From Peptoniphilaceae bacterium AM52-5BH (GTDB lineage: Bacteria; Bacillota; Clostridia; Tissierellales; Peptoniphilaceae), in assembly GCA_027669155.1 (NCBI GenBank), contig JAQEDR010000004.1, positions 1 through 64,000 on the forward strand: a stretch of 64,000 nucleotides of DNA, given 5' to 3'. The number at the start of each line of letters is the position of its first letter. Within the stretch, counting starts at the first letter, position 1. A program made the translations under genes and the position numbers. The notes beneath the pieces were generated by a model. That model had not been told where the DNA came from, did no database searches, and worked only from the letters and a program-made list of their open reading frames with translations. Of this stretch, positions 26,505 to 36,123 are shown piece by piece.

Positions 26505-28244
26505 ATGACAGAATTTAAATTTTTAATGAGAAAGATGGCCAAACTCGAGCCACTTATGTTTTTACTAATCGCACTTTACGGTCTATTTGTAGGGATTAAG
26601 CCCTTCTTATGGATTATTTCACCTGCCTTTATATTGAGAAATTACTCTACTAATCCAGAGATTTTCCCAATTTTCTTTATAGGCTTATTTTTTATATCAT
26701 CTTTAATCAGCTTCTTTGATTCCTTTATCATGGGTAATTACCGTATGAGGATGAACCACGTCCGCTATAAGCTAATGAATATGATCACAGAGTACTCACT
26801 CTATCTACCTTATGCAAAGAAAAAAGAAAAATCCGAATCAGAAAAAATAAGTGATGCCATGAAGGCTGTAGAATCGCCTTGGCTCGGAGCTGGTGGCATT
26901 ATGATGGATTTGCCAAATATTTTTTCTATGCTTATCTCTATAGGTGGATTTTTGTGGATATTTACTTCAATGGATCTTTGGGTCTTAATCACAACACTAA
27001 TCCTAACTGGCCTTTCTTGGGCATTATTAAACCAAGTCCCAAAATCTTATAACAGATACTGGGATGAAGTGAGTCCAAATTGGGATAAGTTTGCAAAGCT
27101 TAATAATGAAATGAAATCTCCCCTATCAAAGCAAGATATTCTGATTTTTGATACAGTTAAAATTTTCAAATCCTATTATGGAAAAACTAACAAGGATAGG
27201 ATAAATCGCCTAGGAGAGGTCAACACAAAGACTTTAAGACTTTTTACCCTAGCAAATCTTATAAACTTGATAAGAGATGGTCTTATAATCTATTGGCTGA
27301 TGACAGGCCTTGTATCTGGCAGAATATCAGTGGCAAATTTCTATGTCTACTTTACAGCGATATTTGCCTTTATTGCCTTTAACCACCAAACAACGTGGTT
27401 TTTTACTGATATTAGGAGAAACTTTACCATGTTTAAACCATTTTTTAAGGTTACAGATGTCTACAAGGATGAAAAAGAAGAAATTTATCCAGACCAAATG
27501 GAAATTACCCTTGCTGATGTCTCATTTAAATATCCAGGAACAGATACCTATGTATTAGAAAATCTTAATCTAAAGATAAAAGACTCTGAAACAATCGCTC
27601 TTGTAGGTGAAAATGGTGCAGGTAAGTCAACTCTTGCTCTACTTCTTGCAGGTCTATACGAACCTACAGAAGGTAGGATTTTAATAAATGGAGAAGATAT
27701 TAAGAAATCCCATATAGACTATAAAAAGCTAATCTCAGCTGTCTTTCAAGATTCAAATCTTTTGCCATTTTCCTTTAAGGAAAATATCCTAATGTCAACC
27801 GATGATAGAAATTTAGATGATATTTACAAGATGACCCACTTAGATGAAATCATAAATACCTATGAGAAAAAGGATGATCAAACTCTTCTTAGAATTTTAG
27901 ACAATGATGGGGTCGACTTATCAGGTGGCCAAAAGCAAAGGCTATTTTTAGCCCGTGCTATAGCAAAATCTAAGGCAAAACTTCTTATTCTAGATGAGCC
28001 AACAGCCCAACTTGACGCTCTCAACGAAAGAGAGCTTTATATGCTCTATGATGATCTGATAAAAGATAAGTCATCGATTTTTATCTCCCATAGGCTTGCT
28101 TCTACCAAGTTTTGTGACAGGATAATTTATCTTAGGGATGGTGAGATTATAGCAAATGGTACTCATGATGAATTAATGAAGACATGCGAAGATTACAAAG
28201 ACCTCTACAATCTCCAAGCAAAAAATTACAAGGAGGTCCTATGA
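26505..28244 (+). CDS. ABC exporter half-transporter, subunit 1
   Basis: A 579-residue membrane-fused ABC protein. An N-terminal domain of six membrane segments (about 1-310) is followed by an ATPase with Walker A GENGAGKST, signature LSGGQKQRLFLARA, Walker B LLILDEPTAQLD and H-loop ISHRLAST. The whole catalytic set is canonical. It overlaps the second half-transporter by four bases (ATGA), so the two form a heterodimer. Homologues export peptides or drugs; the cargo is unknown. Expression is probably controlled by the leader region just upstream. Confidence 0.88.
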   Translation: MTEFKFLMRKMAKLEPLMFLLIALYGLFVGIKPFLWIISPAFILRNYSTNPEIFPIFFIGLFFISSLISFFDSFIMGNYRMRMNHVRYKLMNMITEYSLYLPYAKKKEKSESEKISDAMKAVESPWLGAGGIMMDLPNIFSMLISIGGFLWIFTSMDLWVLITTLILTGLSWALLNQVPKSYNRYWDEVSPNWDKFAKLNNEMKSPLSKQDILIFDTVKIFKSYYGKTNKDRINRLGEVNTKTLRLFTLANLINLIRDGLIIYWLMTGLVSGRISVANFYVYFTAIFAFIAFNHQTTWFFTDIRRNFTMFKPFFKVTDVYKDEKEEIYPDQMEITLADVSFKYPGTDTYVLENLNLKIKDSETIALVGENGAGKSTLALLLAGLYEPTEGRILINGEDIKKSHIDYKKLISAVFQDSNLLPFSFKENILMSTDDRNLDDIYKMTHLDEIINTYEKKDDQTLLRILDNDGVDLSGGQKQRLFLARAIAKSKAKLLILDEPTAQLDALNERELYMLYDDLIKDKSSIFISHRLASTKFCDRIIYLRDGEIIANGTHDELMKTCEDYKDLYNLQAKNYKEVL

Positions 28245-30001
28245 AAAATATAAGAAAGCTATTTAAAGAAATAGACAAAGTTCATCTAGGTTTTAGCTTT
28301 AGAGTTATAATTACAAACCTAATTCTTGGATTCTTACCTCTTATAAATATTTTTGCCCCAAAACTGATTATTGATGAGCTTATGGGACAAAAAAGAATTT
28401 TCTACTGCCTAGGCCTTGGTGCCTTGGTTTTAATTCTAGGTTTTATCAAGGAAATTACTTATAGGTGGTTAAATAATTATTTAACCCTAACTTTTGAAGA
28501 TATGTCAGATAAGCTAACCTTTGAGATTGCACAAAAATCCCTAAGGCTTCCCATAGAAAAATCTGACTCCAAGGATATCCAGGACATGATGGAACAAGCC
28601 CACTATGCCGTTTGGGAAATGTACACCCTCTATGACATAATAGTTTTGGTAATATCAGCAGTGATTACAGGTATCTTATCTTTGGGAATCCTTGTAAGAC
28701 TAAATCCTGCAATTCTTATCTTATTGCTTTTATTAATTTTGATTAATAAAAAATTAGTAAAACTGATTAAAGAAAACGAACTGAAATACCAGGAAAATAA
28801 CATTTCTGACCTTAGGTCTTATAGATTTTTTTCTAATTTCGCCTCTGACTTAAGATATTTTAAGGATATAGAAATCTTCGATGCCCAAGATTTGGTCCTT
28901 GAAAAAGCGGATTATTACCAACAAGAAATGATAGTATCATCAACCGATTACTTCAACAAAAACGGGATCTACACGGGGATTATGAATGTAAGTGCCAATG
29001 GCTCAATAATCCTTACTTTAATTTATCTGACCTATAAATTAATAGATAAGACAATAAGCCTTGCAAATTTCACCATGTATTTTAACTCCCTAATCCAGGT
29101 GATAAACGCAACGAACCTTATCCAACAAAACTATGCCAAGGTAATTTCAGTAAATGCTCAACTGGAAGTATTTTTTGACTTCCTTGAAATGGAAGAAGGA
29201 CTTTTAGATAAGGGAGAAATTATAGATGTTGATACAAGTAAGATTTGTATTAGATTTGATAATGTATCCTTTAAGTACCCAGCAAGTGAAGACTATGTCC
29301 TAAAAGATGCTACTTTTGAGATAAAAAACGGCGAGACAGTCGCTCTTGTAGGCAAAAACGGTGCTGGTAAGTCGACTATAGTCAAACTCCTATGTAAGTT
29401 CTACGAGCCTACTGAGGGAAATATTTACTTAAACGATATAAATATCAAGGACATTAATACAAAAGAATACTACAAGATCCTATCCCCTACCTTCCAAGAC
29501 TTTAGGCTCTTTCCTTTTAGGATAAGTGAGAATATTACAGGAAAGTTAAAAGATGAGATAAATGATAAGAATTACGAGAAGATGGATAAGTCTTTCGACC
29601 TACTTAAGCTAACGAGTTGGATTGATAAATTAGTAGACAAAGAAGACACCTTCCTAACCTATCTGTTCTCAGACGAGTCGGTTGAGCCTTCGGGAGGAAT
29701 CGGCCAAAAGATTGCCCTTGCCCGCTCCATGTATCATGAGGGTAAGTTTTTCATAATGGATGAGCCGACAAGCGCCCTAGATCCAAGAAGTGAAGAGGAA
29801 ATCTTTGAAAATATGCTAAGAATATCCAGGGGCCAGACTTCGCTTTTCATCTCTCACAGGCTTTCATCGACCAAATATGCAGATAAGATTATAGTCTGCG
29901 ATAAGGGACGCATTAGCGAAGAAGGTAGTCATGAAGACCTAATGAAAAAGAACGGCTTGTACAAGGAAATGTTTACAACCCAAGCAGATTTATATCTATA
30001 G
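28241..30001 (+). CDS. ABC exporter half-transporter, subunit 2
   Basis: A 586-residue partner of the preceding protein, with an N-terminal membrane domain and an ATPase with Walker A GKNGAGKST, Walker B FFIMDEPTSALD and H-loop ISHRLSST. The signature is EPSGGIGQKIALAR instead of LSGGQ, so the two composite ATP sites of the heterodimer differ, as in other asymmetric exporters. The start at 28241 is chosen because AAGGAGG precedes it and ATGA overlaps the upstream stop; an in-frame ATG at 28184 lies inside the neighbour. Confidence 0.87.
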   Translation: MKNIRKLFKEIDKVHLGFSFRVIITNLILGFLPLINIFAPKLIIDELMGQKRIFYCLGLGALVLILGFIKEITYRWLNNYLTLTFEDMSDKLTFEIAQKSLRLPIEKSDSKDIQDMMEQAHYAVWEMYTLYDIIVLVISAVITGILSLGILVRLNPAILILLLLLILINKKLVKLIKENELKYQENNISDLRSYRFFSNFASDLRYFKDIEIFDAQDLVLEKADYYQQEMIVSSTDYFNKNGIYTGIMNVSANGSIILTLIYLTYKLIDKTISLANFTMYFNSLIQVINATNLIQQNYAKVISVNAQLEVFFDFLEMEEGLLDKGEIIDVDTSKICIRFDNVSFKYPASEDYVLKDATFEIKNGETVALVGKNGAGKSTIVKLLCKFYEPTEGNIYLNDINIKDINTKEYYKILSPTFQDFRLFPFRISENITGKLKDEINDKNYEKMDKSFDLLKLTSWIDKLVDKEDTFLTYLFSDESVEPSGGIGQKIALARSMYHEGKFFIMDEPTSALDPRSEEEIFENMLRISRGQTSLFISHRLSSTKYADKIIVCDKGRISEEGSHEDLMKKNGLYKEMFTTQADLYL

Positions 30002-30085
30002 AAAAAGCTTATGCAAATCATAAACTTATCTAAAGTTAGTCCTAAATCTAACTAGAAGATGGTTTATAACTTGCATAAGCTTTTC
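30001..30085. terminator. Long bidirectional hairpin terminator
   Basis: GAAAAAGCTTATGCAA at the left end and TTGCATAAGCTTTTC at the right end pair; further inner complementarity (ATAAAC / GTTTAT, GTTAG / CTAAC) extends the stem to about 35 bp with bulges. It separates convergent genes. Confidence 0.75.
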
Positions 30086-30090
30086 TTTAA

Positions 30091-30438
30091 TTAAAATGAC
30101 ATATTATTATAATATATTAACAATATTATAAATACAGCACCTCCGATAAGGTGGAATGCAAGAGCTAGGCGGGATTTTTTCTTAAAAGATTCAAGATTAT
30201 CCTTATCTCTCTTTCCTAAATTTCGGATAGGATATTTTTTCCTTCCTATGAGATAGGCTAGGAGAAAGGCATTTCCATTATTGCCTGATATGTTTAACAT
30301 TCCAAGTAGCTTAGGATGCTTGAGTCCTCTTGCCCTTGCATCGATTTTCGTCATTTGATAGATATTATATTGTAGGATAATTCCACCAAGTACAGTTACA
30401 GCTCCACTTATAACTATAATTATTAATTGTAAATCCAT
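30091..30438 (-). CDS. Small membrane protein, DUF3784-like
   Basis: A 115-residue protein with hydrophobic segments at about 5-25 and 93-110 and a polar, positively charged middle (RKKYPIRNLGKRDKD). It resembles small DUF3784-type proteins often found with XRE regulators, though the family match is tentative. It follows the regulator gene by nine bases and is probably co-transcribed. No function can be given. Confidence 0.6.
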   Translation of the reverse strand: MDLQLIIIVISGAVTVLGGIILQYNIYQMTKIDARARGLKHPKLLGMLNISGNNGNAFLLAYLIGRKKYPIRNLGKRDKDNLESFKKKSRLALAFHLIGGAVFIILLIYYNNMSF

Positions 30439-30447
30439 AAAAACCTC

Positions 30448-30852
30448 CTAGAATCTCTTTATTATCTCTGAATAGATTAGCCCCGTTAGAATTATAGAAA
30501 GGGTGAATATAGCTACCATATTTAATCTTTCTGGCATAAATTCTGTAAATAGAGCCATTGCTACGACAATAATCAAGGCGAGTATTATTAGGCCAATTAG
30601 TTTCTTGTTTGATTTTACTAAGTCGGTTGACTCTTCCAAATGCTTCATAAAATTATCACTTCCTTTCAAAAGTTCGTCTAAGGAAACATCGTATAAATCA
30701 GATAAGGCAATTACATTTCCTATATCAGGATAGGTCTTGTTGTTTTCCCAGTTGGAAATTGATTGCCTAGATACGAAAATCTTCTCGGCGACTTCTTCTT
30801 GGGTCATATTTTTCTTAAGTCTTGCTTCCTTTAACTTATCTCCAATCAACAT
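30448..30852 (-). CDS. XRE-family regulator with membrane tail
   Basis: A 134-residue protein. Residues 1-66 form an XRE helix-turn-helix (KKNMTQEEVAEKIFVSRQSI, then SNWENNKTYPDI), followed by a linker and two hydrophobic segments (about 85-103 and 110-128). Membrane-anchored XRE regulators of this form are common in Firmicutes and often control a neighbouring membrane protein gene. The perfect dyad at 30928-30947 upstream may be its operator. Confidence 0.85.
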   Translation of the reverse strand: MLIGDKLKEARLKKNMTQEEVAEKIFVSRQSISNWENNKTYPDIGNVIALSDLYDVSLDELLKGSDNFMKHLEESTDLVKSNKKLIGLIILALIIVVAMALFTEFMPERLNMVAIFTLSIILTGLIYSEIIKRF

Positions 30853-30927
30853 TTCTACCTCCTAAGTCTATATTAAAAAAAATATTTTATTTAGTCTATC
30901 TATATCACTTTACACCCAAGACATTTC

Positions 30928-30947
30928 ATGTAAAAATGCTTTTACAT
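30928..30947. promoter_or_regulatory. Inverted repeat, possible XRE operator
   Basis: ATGTAAAA-ATGC-TTTTACAT is a perfect 8-bp dyad in the divergent gap between the XRE regulator and the DUF4491 gene. It overlaps a possible -35 (TTTACA) of the regulator gene on the minus strand. Confidence 0.45.
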
Positions 30948-30976
30948 CCTTTGATTTTAATGAATTTCTCAAAAAT

Positions 30977-31005
30977 TTGACCAAATTTACCAAATATATG
31001 ATAAT
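30977..31005 (+). promoter_or_regulatory. Promoter of the DUF4491 gene
   Basis: TTGACC (30977-30982), 17 bp, GATAAT (31000-31005), followed by AAGGAGGG just before the ATG at 31022. Confidence 0.6.
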
Positions 31006-31021
31006 TAAATAAGGAGGGTTT

Positions 31022-31342
31022 ATGGAAGGAATAATAATTGGTGTAGTAACATTTTTTCTTATAGGAATTTTTCATCCACTTGTGATTAAGGGCGAATATT
31101 ATTTTGGCAAAAAGATTAATAAATATTTTGCACTTTCCGGCCTTATTTTTGTAGGAATTTCTATATATATTGATTCACTTATACCTAGCATTTTTGCAGG
31201 TGTAATTGCTTGCTGTTGTTTTTGGTCTATAGGTGAAGTCAATGAACAAGAAAAAAGAGTTTTAAAGGGTTGGTTTAAGGAAAATCCCAAGAGAAAAGAA
31301 TACTACGAAAATTTAAGAAAAAATAATAATTTAGACAAATAA
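31022..31342 (+). CDS. DUF4491 family membrane protein
   Basis: A 106-residue protein with three hydrophobic segments (about 3-22, 37-53, 55-72) and the family ending EQEKRVLKGWFKENPKRKEYY. The pattern GIFHPLVIKGEYYFGKK near the start is also typical of DUF4491. The function of the family is unknown. It has its own promoter and stands next to a broken tetR gene. Confidence 0.8.
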   Translation: MEGIIIGVVTFFLIGIFHPLVIKGEYYFGKKINKYFALSGLIFVGISIYIDSLIPSIFAGVIACCCFWSIGEVNEQEKRVLKGWFKENPKRKEYYENLRKNNNLDK

Positions 31343-31390
31343 AAATTAGCTTTATAAAAATAATTAACAATGTTCATTAAGGATTCATTC

Positions 31391-31584
31391 ATGGATATTT
31401 CACGAAAATCATTCCTAAAAGAGTCAAAAAATTAGTTTTTAAAGAAGGACATAAGATTCTGAGTATTAGGAAGCTTGCTAAAAACTTTGGGATGGAAATA
31501 GAGACAATCTACAAGTACTTTTCAGCAAAATATGACCTCTCTTTAGAAAGGGTCTGGGTAGATATCTTCCGCATAGATAATTAA
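31391..31584 (+). pseudogene. Broken TetR-family regulator fragment
   Basis: The frame starts MDISRKSFLKESK with AAGGA before it, then shifts in an A-run near 31425 (six A residues where seven would keep the frame). It continues as LVFKEGHKILSIRKLAKNF and ETIYKYFSAKYDLS, the TetR helix-turn-helix. It ends at 31584, so only the DNA-binding part remains and the ligand domain is lost. An IS3 remnant lies directly downstream. Confidence 0.7.
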
Positions 31585-31785
31585 ATAATAAGTCCAATGA
31601 TTTTCTAATCTATTTATCTAATTTCTCAAAGTTCCATCTGGAATATCATATTTTTTAGCTAGCATTTCTCGACTATCAGATTCACCTGATAAGTGTTCCC
31701 TTACTAGTTTAATTTTAAATTCTTTTGTGTATTTTAGCATACAAAAACCCCTCCATCCGTATGCCGGATTTTGGGGTTCAGGTCA
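31585..31785 (-). mobile_element. IS3-family remnant with N-terminal part of OrfA
   Basis: From 31740 the minus strand encodes MLKYTKEFKIKLVREHLSGE and AKKYDIPDGTLRN, the helix-turn-helix start of an IS3 OrfA. It stops at 31618-31620 where a TGG tryptophan codon (TLRNW) has become TAG. No OrfB remains. The end at 31785 reads TGACCTGAACCCCAAAATCC, a plausible terminal inverted repeat, and an ATCCG-GCATA-CGGAT hairpin precedes the start codon. The inner boundary is uncertain. Confidence 0.72.
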
Positions 31786-32121
31786 TTTTTTGTTGGCTTC
31801 TTTTAATCTATTTTCTAAGATTATCCCACAAGTTATATAGGCTAGGACTTCTATAATTAAAATTATTATGACCCTAAGAGTAGTTACTTCAAGAAAACTT
31901 TGGACTAAAAGTCCTATTAGAAGAAATACTGCCCCTAGGATAAAGCAAATCTTACTCATCCTATCATTGGCATAGTACCAATTTGCCTTATTTTTCATAG
32001 AAAGGGCTGACCTATAGCCATATTTGTCATTAATCTTTTTATCCTTTACCCTCTCACATACAAAGCCTGTTATTATCAAAAAAGCTGGCGCAAAGTAAAG
32101 CAATAAATTTTTGTAAAACAT
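31783..32121 (-). CDS. SdpI-family membrane protein
   Basis: A 112-residue protein with hydrophobic segments at about 4-22, 59-76 and 80-100. The core GYRSALSMKNKANWYYAND matches the SdpI-type pattern GYRTxxSMKxxxxWxxAN. SdpI of Bacillus confers immunity to the SdpC toxin; here the role is unknown. Its TGA stop is formed by the first bases of the IS3 remnant, so the original C-terminus may have been trimmed slightly. It is eight bases after the VTT protein gene. Confidence 0.75.
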   Translation of the reverse strand: MFYKNLLLYFAPAFLIITGFVCERVKDKKINDKYGYRSALSMKNKANWYYANDRMSKICFILGAVFLLIGLLVQSFLEVTTLRVIIILIIEVLAYITCGIILENRLKEANKK

Positions 32122-32129
32122 AATACCTC

Positions 32130-32723
32130 CTATAAGTATCTTTCAAATATAAAGTCAAGTCCCATTACCCAAGCCATGGAGTAGAGAAATATAGATGGGC
32201 CCTTGAAGAGAAATATTATACTTGCAAACTTCTTAAAGCTCATATCAGTAAGTCCTGACAAGTAACAAAGAAAATCGTCAGGAGCTACTGGAAATAAAAT
32301 CGCAAGAGCAAAGAACTTCTCATAGGACTTATCATTAATCTTGTGATGGTATTTCTCGAAAGTATCTTTCCCGAAAATCCTAATCACTATAGATTTACCG
32401 AAGTTTCTAGATATAAAAAACACTAGTATTGATCCAATGCAGATAGAAATATAGTTATAGATAAAGCCCCAAAAGGCTCCAAATATTATAACTCCAAAAA
32501 CCGTAGTAAGTCCTCCTGGAATTACTGGAAGAACTATCTGAACTACTTGGATAAGCATAAAGAAAAGAGGGGCTAGCTTACCCTTAGATAGGATATAGGC
32601 CCTAAAGCTATCTAGAGAATTAAATAGTCCTGCCCTGTAGCCTAGATATCCTAAGATTGTAAATATTACAAGCATAAGGACTGATATTATATTGAAGATA
32701 TTTTTCTTTATTATAGCTTTCAT
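32130..32723 (-). CDS. TVP38/TMEM64 (VTT/DedA-like) membrane protein
   Basis: A 197-residue polytopic protein of the VTT superfamily. The core PGGLTTVFGVIIFGAFWGF and the motif GKSIVIRIFGKDTFEKYH are characteristic, and FPVAPDDFLCYLSGL matches the conserved second half-repeat. VTT proteins are linked to lipid scrambling and membrane homeostasis; the exact role is unknown. It is the first gene of a two-gene unit with the SdpI-like protein. Confidence 0.87.
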   Translation of the reverse strand: MKAIIKKNIFNIISVLMLVIFTILGYLGYRAGLFNSLDSFRAYILSKGKLAPLFFMLIQVVQIVLPVIPGGLTTVFGVIIFGAFWGFIYNYISICIGSILVFFISRNFGKSIVIRIFGKDTFEKYHHKINDKSYEKFFALAILFPVAPDDFLCYLSGLTDMSFKKFASIIFLFKGPSIFLYSMAWVMGLDFIFERYL

Positions 32724-32744
32724 AAATCCCTCTTTGTATGATGT

Positions 32745-32784
32745 TTGTAATACAATCGTACATCTTTATTTATCTCTTGTCAAA
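32745..32784 (-). promoter_or_regulatory. Promoter with TTGTAATACAA dyad
   Basis: On the minus strand TTGACA (32779-32784) is followed after 18 bp by TACGAT (32755-32760). Immediately downstream the perfect dyad TTGTA-A-TACAA (32745-32755) resembles TetR-type operators. The nearby tetR is broken, so control may have been lost. Confidence 0.45.
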
Positions 32785-32865
32785 TCTATTATATGAAATT
32801 AATCGATATTTTTCAAGATTAACTTTTTTAATCTAAATCTTATTAATATTAAAATATATGTAAAT

Positions 32866-32926
32866 AAAAAGGCCTCAAATCCTTTATAATTGTCATAAAA
32901 TCAATTATCAATTTACTTTGAGGTCT
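32866..32926 (-). terminator. Terminator of the flavodoxin-like gene
   Basis: On the minus strand AGACCTCAAA pairs with TTTGAGGCCT (one mismatch), with an inner TAATTG/CAATTA stem, followed by a T run. It lies just after the wrbA-like gene. Confidence 0.75.
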
Positions 32927-32932
32927 GTCTTC

Positions 32933-33525
32933 TTATTTGCTAGCTACTTCTAGGAGTCTCTTAGTTTGGTGGACTACCGCTGGCATTACATCATTGATTG
33001 TTGTTGCGTCTTGTTTTTCTGGGTCTTGGCTAGCACTTACTCCGTAAGGGTTTCCTCCTTGTAGGTAGATAGAATCATCTGTATATCCTGTTGGAACTAT
33101 GATTGCTCCCCAGTGCATAGCACTTGTATAGATTGCTCTTATAGTTTGTTCTTGGCCTCCGTTTGTGTTTTGTGCAGATGAGAAGGCCGTTACGTATTTA
33201 TTTACTAGCTTTCCTTCTGCCCATACTCCACCGAGGCTGTCGATAAAGGCCTTCATTTGAGCTGCTACATTGCCGAACTTGTTGGTGTGGAAAAGATTAT
33301 AGCATCTGCCCAAACCAAGTCTTCTGCTGTGGCTTCTTTAATATCCGATGTCTCCTTTAGAAGCTTATCCCAAGCAGAACCTTCTATAACATTTGAGGTA
33401 TCAAGGCTTTCGTGGACCTTTCTAAGTCTTACCTCAGCTCCAGCTTCCTTGGCAGTTTCATAAGCTTTCTTGGCCATAGAGTAGGTAACCCCTGTTTGTG
33501 AATAATAAACTATGGTTAATTTCAT
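32933..33525 (-). pseudogene. WrbA-like flavodoxin-family quinone reductase, frameshifted
   Basis: Two frames together encode one WrbA-type protein. The first (33265-33525) begins MKLTIVYYSQTGVTYSMAKK and runs to ADAIIFSTPT; the second (32933-33313) continues with KFGNVAAQMKAFIDSLGGVW and a normal C-terminus. At about 33279-33282 one base is missing: WrbA has TPTRFGN where this reads TPTS before a stop. The reductase (FMN, NAD(P)H to quinones) is therefore disrupted, or the base was lost in sequencing. A Fur-like site precedes it. Confidence 0.85.
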
Positions 33526-33577
33526 ATATCTTCCTTTCTTAATTTATATCTAGTTAGTTATAATTGAGTCTTTATAT

Positions 33578-33592
33578 ATATAACAATTATCA
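33578..33592 (-). promoter_or_regulatory. Fur-like site upstream of the WrbA-like gene
   Basis: TGATAATTGTTATAT matches 11 of the 14 defined positions of the Fur consensus; the whole left half is perfect. It overlaps a possible -35 (TTGTTA) placed 17 bp from TTATAA. Weaker than the two flavoprotein boxes. Confidence 0.45.
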
Positions 33593-33653
33593 TTATTTCT
33601 AAACATATTAGAGTATTTTTTATAAAATATATGAAGTCTTGAAATTTAAACAA

Positions 33654-33686
33654 AAGAAAAACCCAAAAGTTAGACCTTTGAGTTTT
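33654..33686 (-). terminator. leuS terminator
   Basis: On the minus strand AACTCAAAG and CTTTTGGGTT form an imperfect stem followed by TTTTTCTTTT. It closes the long mraZ-to-leuS gene run. Confidence 0.55.
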
Positions 33687-33711
33687 CCATCAATTTATCT
33701 AAGACCTTATC

Positions 33712-36114
33712 TTAGACAACTATATTTAAGATTTTTCCAGGAACGTAGATTATTTTTCTAATTTCCTTTCCTTCGATATATGATTTTATATTATTATCTT
33801 CTTGGGCGCTCTTTATAGCATCTTCCTTGCTTGCGTCCTTATCCATGATTACCTTGCCCCTAACCTTACCGTTAATTTGTACTGGCATTTCGAATGAATC
33901 GAAGCTTAACTTATCTTCATCATAGCTTGGCCAAGAAGTTTGGTTAAGCTCTCCCTCATAGGCCATCATCTCCCACAATTCTTCAGTCATGTGTGGAGCT
34001 ACTGGGTTAAGAAGGGTTATATAAGTTCTAAAGTCTTTTTTGGTGATTTTTCCAAGAGATTTCATCTCATTTAGGAGGGTCATAAGTTGGGCGATTGCAG
34101 TATTGAACTTAAGGTTTTCGTAATCTTCACTTACCTTCTTTATAGTTTGGTTGATTACAACTTCAAGGTCTTTGCTGTATTCTTCGCCTTCTTCTACAAG
34201 GTCTGTTAGGTTAAATACTCTTTCTAGATATTTCCTACAGCCCCTTACTCCCTCATCTGACCATATGGCCATTGATGAGAAATCTCCCATAAACATCTCG
34301 TAGCATCTTAAGGTATCTGCCCCATAATCTCTTACGATGTCATCTGGGTTTATTACATTGCCACGAGACTTACTCATCTTTTGATGGTCACTACCTAGAA
34401 TCATTCCATGGCTAGTTCTCTTCTTGTAAGGTTCCTTTGTTGGAACTACCCCTATATCGTAAAGGAATTTGTGCCAAAATCTTGAGTAAAGCAAGTGAAG
34501 GGTAGTATGTTCCATTCCCCCATTGTACCAATCAACAGGTGAATAGTAGTCTAGGGCTTCTTTACTTGCAATGGCTTCCTTGTTATTTGGATCCATATAT
34601 CTTAGGTAATACCAGCTTGATCCTGCCCATTGAGGCATGGTGTCTGTTTCTCTTTTAGCAGGCTTACCACAGATTGGACAAGTTGTGTTTACAAACTCTT
34701 CTATCTCTGATAGTGGGGATTCTCCTGTAGCTGTAGGCTCATAAGAAGGTACGTCAGGAAGCTTTACTGGAAGTTCTTCTTCAGGAACTGGAACCCAACC
34801 GTGCTCTTCGCAATAAATCATTGGGATTGGTTCTCCCCAATATCTTTGACGAGAAAATACCCAGTCTCTTAACTTAAAGTTGGTCTTAGCCTTACCAAGG
34901 CCATTTTCTTCTACATATTCGATTGCTTTTTTCTTTGCATCATTTGCTGATAGTCCGTTTAGGAAGTCAGAGTTAATGGCTTCTCCCTTATTGATATCAG
35001 TTGTAGGAAGCTCTTCTCCTGTCTCGTAAACTGGGATGATTGGCATATCAAATTTCTTTGCAAATTCAAAGTCACGGCTGTCGTGAGCAGGAACTGCCAT
35101 TATTGCTCCCGTACCATAAGTCATTAGGACATAGTCTGATACCCAGATAGGAATTTCCTTATCGTTTAGTGGGTTTATTGCAGAGATTCCATCAATCATT
35201 ACTCCGGTCTTATCTTTATTTAGCTCACTTCTTTCGAAGTCAGACTTTTTCTTAGCCTCTTCTTGGTAGGCTTCAATTTCTGCGAAGTTTTTGATTCTTT
35301 CTTTGTATTTTTCAAGGATTGGATGCTCTGGGCTTACTACCATATAGGATACTCCGAAGATAGTATCAGGTCTTGTTGTATAGACAGTAAGCTTTTCGTC
35401 TAAGTCTTTTATCTTAAAGTCAACATCACAGCCATGGCTTCTTCCAATCCAGTTGATTTGGCTGGCCTTGATTCTTTCTTCAAAGTCAACTTCTTCTAGA
35501 TCATCTATTAGTCTATCAGCATATTCAGTTATCTTTAGCATCCATTGATTTTTCATCTTGTGGACTACTTCTGTTCCGCATCTTTCACACTTACCATCTA
35601 CAACTTCTTCGTTGGCAAGTCCTACTTGGCAAGATGGACACCAGTTTACAGACATTTCATTCTTGTAGGCTAGTCCATGTTTAAACATTTGAATGAAGAT
35701 CCATTGGCTCCACTTATAATAGTCTGGGTCGGTTGTATTTACTTCCCTATCCCAATCAAAGGAAAATCCTATTGATTTCATTTGCTCTTTGAAATGAGCA
35801 ATGTTATCTTCTGTGACCTTGGCTGGGTGGATTTTGTTTTTGATAGCGTAGTTTTCTGTTGGAAGACCGAAGGCATCCCATCCCATTGGATACATTACAT
35901 TTTCTCCCTCAAGTCTTCTCTTACGAGCTACGACATCAAGGGCGGTATATGGACGAGGGTGGCCTACGTGTAGGCCTTGTCCTGATGGGTAAGGAAACTC
36001 TACCAAAGGATAGAATTTCTTCTTGCTCTTATCTATTTCAGACTTAAAAGTCTTTTCCTCATCCCATTTCTTTTGCCATTTTTTCTCTATGGCATTTGGA
36101 TTATATTCAACCAT
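33712..36114 (-). CDS. leuS: Leucyl-tRNA synthetase
   Basis: Class I synthetase of 800 residues charging tRNA-Leu. The HIGH motif appears as HVGH near residue 47 in [17 protein letters not shown], the CP1 editing domain includes [14 protein letters not shown], and KMSKS is in [17 protein letters not shown]. The anticodon-binding and C-terminal domains are complete, ending [10 protein letters not shown]. No T-box leader is visible; it starts nine bases after asnS and is expressed with it. Confidence 0.97.
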   Translation of the reverse strand: MVEYNPNAIEKKWQKKWDEEKTFKSEIDKSKKKFYPLVEFPYPSGQGLHVGHPRPYTALDVVARKRRLEGENVMYPMGWDAFGLPTENYAIKNKIHPAKVTEDNIAHFKEQMKSIGFSFDWDREVNTTDPDYYKWSQWIFIQMFKHGLAYKNEMSVNWCPSCQVGLANEEVVDGKCERCGTEVVHKMKNQWMLKITEYADRLIDDLEEVDFEERIKASQINWIGRSHGCDVDFKIKDLDEKLTVYTTRPDTIFGVSYMVVSPEHPILEKYKERIKNFAEIEAYQEEAKKKSDFERSELNKDKTGVMIDGISAINPLNDKEIPIWVSDYVLMTYGTGAIMAVPAHDSRDFEFAKKFDMPIIPVYETGEELPTTDINKGEAINSDFLNGLSANDAKKKAIEYVEENGLGKAKTNFKLRDWVFSRQRYWGEPIPMIYCEEHGWVPVPEEELPVKLPDVPSYEPTATGESPLSEIEEFVNTTCPICGKPAKRETDTMPQWAGSSWYYLRYMDPNNKEAIASKEALDYYSPVDWYNGGMEHTTLHLLYSRFWHKFLYDIGVVPTKEPYKKRTSHGMILGSDHQKMSKSRGNVINPDDIVRDYGADTLRCYEMFMGDFSSMAIWSDEGVRGCRKYLERVFNLTDLVEEGEEYSKDLEVVINQTIKKVSEDYENLKFNTAIAQLMTLLNEMKSLGKITKKDFRTYITLLNPVAPHMTEELWEMMAYEGELNQTSWPSYDEDKLSFDSFEMPVQINGKVRGKVIMDKDASKEDAIKSAQEDNNIKSYIEGKEIRKIIYVPGKILNIVV

Positions 36115-36123
36115 TTCTCCCCC

